Shown here: positions 61,698 to 64,000 of the stretch, piece after piece
Layout: each line of letters begins with the position of its first letter
Numbering within the stretch: the first letter of the stretch is position 1
Source: Taenia hydatigena
Lineage: Eukaryota > Platyhelminthes > Cestoda > Cyclophyllidea > Taeniidae
DNA length: 64,000 nucleotides
Direction: 5' to 3'
Assembly (NCBI GenBank): GCA_036345935.2
Contig: JADWOT020000001.1
Coordinates: 12,466,623-12,530,622, forward strand
Position numbers and translations under genes: made by a program
Notes under the pieces: generated by a model
The model's database searches: none
What the model saw: only the letters and a program-made list of their open reading frames with translations
Told to the model about the DNA's origin: nothing

Positions 61698-62024
61698 ATG
61701 TTAGATTTGCGTCAAAGTAAACGCACCACTTGCAAATGGAAAGCGGTCAACCTAATCACTGCTCTGCTAGGAGGTCTACATGGTCAACACGGAGGAAGGA
61801 AACACACCATTGCCGCTTCAAGGCAAAGTTTTTTTGAAAACAAAGATAAAATCAGATGTCACCTATCAAATGTTGGTACCACTGAGTTGGGAAAGTATTT
61901 GGCTGTGAGAGAGGCAACGAGCAATTCTGCCAACAAAGGTTGTGAGATTTTGTTCAGTCAACTGCAATATTGTGATAAGGCGAGTCCAATCCTCCTTTTT
62001 GCTGTGGATCCAAAAACAGACTTG
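61698..62024 (+). CDS. Candidate first exon of a two-exon gene
   Basis: From an ATG at 61698 (in-frame TAA six bases upstream) 109 codons reach a consensus donor, GACTTG|GTAAGTGG at 62024/62025. The N-terminal part is basic (RQSKRTTCKWKAVNLITALL) and the C-terminal part reads LGKYLAVREATSNSANKG, then ILLFAVDPKTDL. No signal peptide or known domain. It would join in phase 0 to 62188-62400. It lies between repeat blocks R3 and R4, where the 20-22 kb copy has no comparable sequence. Confidence 0.35.
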
Positions 62025-62187
62025 GTAAGTGGCCTTCATTTTTCAACGTGTCATTCAGATAAATCCGCAGAGTTTAAAATAGAAACAAAATATTGCTATA
62101 ATTTGTGAATTTAACTTTCCACCTGTACCATTCCTGTCTAAGCAGGCTAAAAACGGCTCAATGAGGCATTGAGGCAGTGAACGGTAA

Positions 62188-62400
62188 GGGGAAAGAGTGC
62201 TTGATTACCGGTACAAAATTGGCATTTTAGACACTGTAGCGCAAAATGAGACCAGAAACTGCTCAAACAATGCGGCAATCAATTATGAGAGTGCTCACAG
62301 TACCATCAAAGGAAATCCAGACAATAAATGTTTGATCAATTTCTTAACACAATGCAGTACCGTTTTGAATACCATCAGTGAGAGAAGCGTTTGGAACTAG
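62188..62400 (+). CDS. Candidate second exon of the 61.7 kb gene
   Basis: A weak acceptor (ACGGTAAG) opens GERVLDYRYKIGILDTVAQN, then ETRNCSNNAAINYES, ending CSTVLNTISERSVWN at a TAG (62398-62400). It is Asn-rich, with two possible N-glycosylation sites (NET, NCS). An in-frame TAA lies just before the acceptor, as expected for an intron. No AATAAA was seen nearby. Confidence 0.3.
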   Translation, partial: GERVLDYRYKIGILDTVAQNETRNCSNNAAINYESAHSTIKGNPDNKCLINFLTQCSTVLNTISERSVWN

Positions 62401-62869
62401 ACACATCAACTGGTGGGTTTTGGCACAGCTCTGCCATTTTAAGGCTAGAGTTGCATTGTTTATGACAAACTAATACCTGATTTGGAACGGAATGTTACAT
62501 GCAGTCCTAAAACTTTTGAATATTTCTGACATACAAAACGCGATGGCGTTTTGGATATAACGGAAAAAAGTTAGTGAATTTGGCAGGGTAAATCGAAAAC
62601 AAATGGTTCAGTCATAAAATTCTTAGAATAATACCAGACAAATGTTAAAAATCTAAACTTTTAGTGGTTTTGGGGCAGCTGCAAGTTAAGTGGTCATTAA
62701 TTCGACCATGGTCGTGGGTTCGGGGCTCCACTGAGGTTATGTTACGTCGGTCTAAGTTAGCACACACATGTGACGGAAGTGGAACGCTCAGGATCGCTGG
62801 CACACTTTGATGCACTTCAATCATCTGTACACTACTTTAGTTTTCCTCGCTACTCTTTATTTTCTACAC

Positions 62870-63115
62870 TTCCCTCCACATATTTGTGCTTGTTCGGACA
62901 ATTAGGTTCTATCCTATCATATTACATTCCTTCGCACTCTACCTGATTGCCGATATTTTGCGTATATACTACTTTATTGAATAAGGTAGCACTAAAGGAA
63001 GAGGCAGTGACGTCAGTGGTGGAAGTGAGCGCCCTGTTCATGCTGCATCCGGCGGCCTCATTAGAAGACAAATGAGCGCAAGCGCAAAAGCATCGCCGAC
63101 CGCACGCGGCCTTGC
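62870..63115 (+). repeat. Repeat R4, copy 2
   Basis: About 88% identical to 22140-22400. Its minus strand keeps the frame RCFCACAHLSSNEAAGCSMN, then RALTSTTDVTASSF. The inverted partner arm present at 22005-22145 is absent here. Confidence 0.7.
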
Positions 63116-63269
63116 CAAGTGAGGAGCGGAATCGGTACACCTCAATGTATGCAAATGGGAAACATTGTGAATACACGTCAATTTGATAATTAATGTGCCT
63201 CTTTTGACCCTATTTTCTTCTGCATATTTTCTATTTTACAGCATCAATATGCCTAGCAATTTAACCACT

Positions 63270-63960
63270 TAAGTGTGGATCTTCAAAACGTTTTCATGTT
63301 TTTTAGACTAGTCTTTGTTCCCGTATTCATGACTGCAGATGCTTCAGTTATCGCCATCGCACAATGCGCGTTTGGAGATTCGAAGCCATACTGCAGATCA
63401 ACTTTCGAATCTCAGTGGATATCCATCGCAGCTCATTCACAAGTGGCACTAATTGAGCGATCACAGTGGTCTCGGCAGCCATAGCACCACAAAGTGGCTA
63501 GGCAATCGGTTATTTTATTTACAACTATCGAGAAATCCGTCCACCGTTCAATTAATTGCAAGACCGTGCCCAACTAATGATTGGGTTTTGCTCGGTTACT
63601 TCTCCATTGGATTCCATTTGCACCTCCTTTTCCATACTCTCGTAGCTGCTCCACACAATGTCCCTTGGATTTATCCACAGCTTCATTCCTCTTTTCATTC
63701 ACTGTCGCATGCACTTAACCGTTCTTGTATGTGTGCACTTCCACAAATCCAGCCACATAGTATTTTAATTAATGTCTTATGCCTTCCCCTTATTTTAACT
63801 TGTTCTCATTCTTTTAGGCCTTATCTCTCTCTTTTTACCTCTAAACTTTACTTTGAAATACTAGTTGCAACTGCCCATGAACTGCAACTGCAATCAACGA
63901 GGCCGCATTTCACACAACATTCGTAGAGTTGGACTAATCGGACTTCGGTTTACACTGTCA
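63270..63960 (-). repeat. Repeat R3, inverted partial copy at the right edge
   Basis: The reverse complement of this stretch matches about 60350-61000 and 21250-21760. On the plus strand it keeps QCAFGDSKPYCRST and AHSQVAL of the R3 signal-peptide-like frame. It probably continues past the window end. Confidence 0.65.
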
Positions 63961-64000
63961 ACCCCACTCTGACCTCAATATCCACTACTGCCTTGGACGT

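Noticed and set aside
63225..63275. Strong acceptor TTTTCTATTTTACAG at about 63241
   Set aside because: All three phases stop within 12 codons, so no exon follows.
1..64000. CRISPR arrays, bacterial operons, rRNA genes, telomere repeats, LTR or terminal inverted repeats
   Set aside because: None were seen; spaced identical repeats, rRNA motifs and TTAGGC or TTAGGG arrays are absent.

Overview
The window looks like nuclear DNA of an animal. It is gene-poor (roughly 42% GC by eye), the one complete multi-exon gene has short introns, and it holds two intronless replication-type core histone genes with metazoan 3' stem-loops plus many decayed dispersed repeats. A flatworm, and within flatworms a tapeworm, is my best guess: the HSP70 relic ends without the EEVD tail, as in the HSP70 lineage I recall as expanded in cestodes. 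This is inference; no species-specific sequence was recognised.

Layout. 0-9.3 kb: a possible terminal exon pair at the left edge, a dispersed repeat pair (2.08-2.72 and 7.80-8.40 kb) and a 2.3 kb inverted duplication (4.5-6.8 kb) with broken, partly Cys-rich coding blocks and a 22-residue tandem-repeat reading frame. 9.3-12 kb: divergent histone H2B (minus) and H2A (plus) genes, each followed by a 16-nt stem-loop. 12.8-13.75 kb: a candidate plus-strand gene with a terminal exon and poly(A) signal. 14-30 kb: mostly non-coding, with low-complexity tracts and a repeat block at 20.3-22.4 kb that includes a long hairpin. 30.4-33.0 kb: a well supported six-exon minus-strand ankyrin-repeat gene (486 codons modelled), possibly extended by two exons to 34 kb. 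34-55 kb: mostly unrecognised, with repeat pairs at 40.4-41.8 and 48.3-49.3 kb and weak exon candidates at 35.2, 52.5 and 53.0 kb. 55.39-56.54 kb: a 5'-truncated, frameshifted HSP70 pseudogene (minus). 58.3-64 kb: a second large copy of the 20-22 and 40-41 kb repeat blocks, an inverted partial copy at the right edge, and a candidate two-exon gene at 61.7-62.4 kb.

Only the histone genes, the ankyrin gene and the HSP70 relic are recognised with confidence. The two histones would serve S-phase chromatin assembly; no H1, H3 or H4 gene was seen. The repeat blocks are notable because several copies preserve the same short reading frame, and one pair preserves a splice-donor position. They may therefore be decayed duplicates of genes for small secreted proteins rather than ordinary transposons. 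Most other open frames are no longer than chance predicts for 64 kb (about 165 codons for the longest) and are left out.
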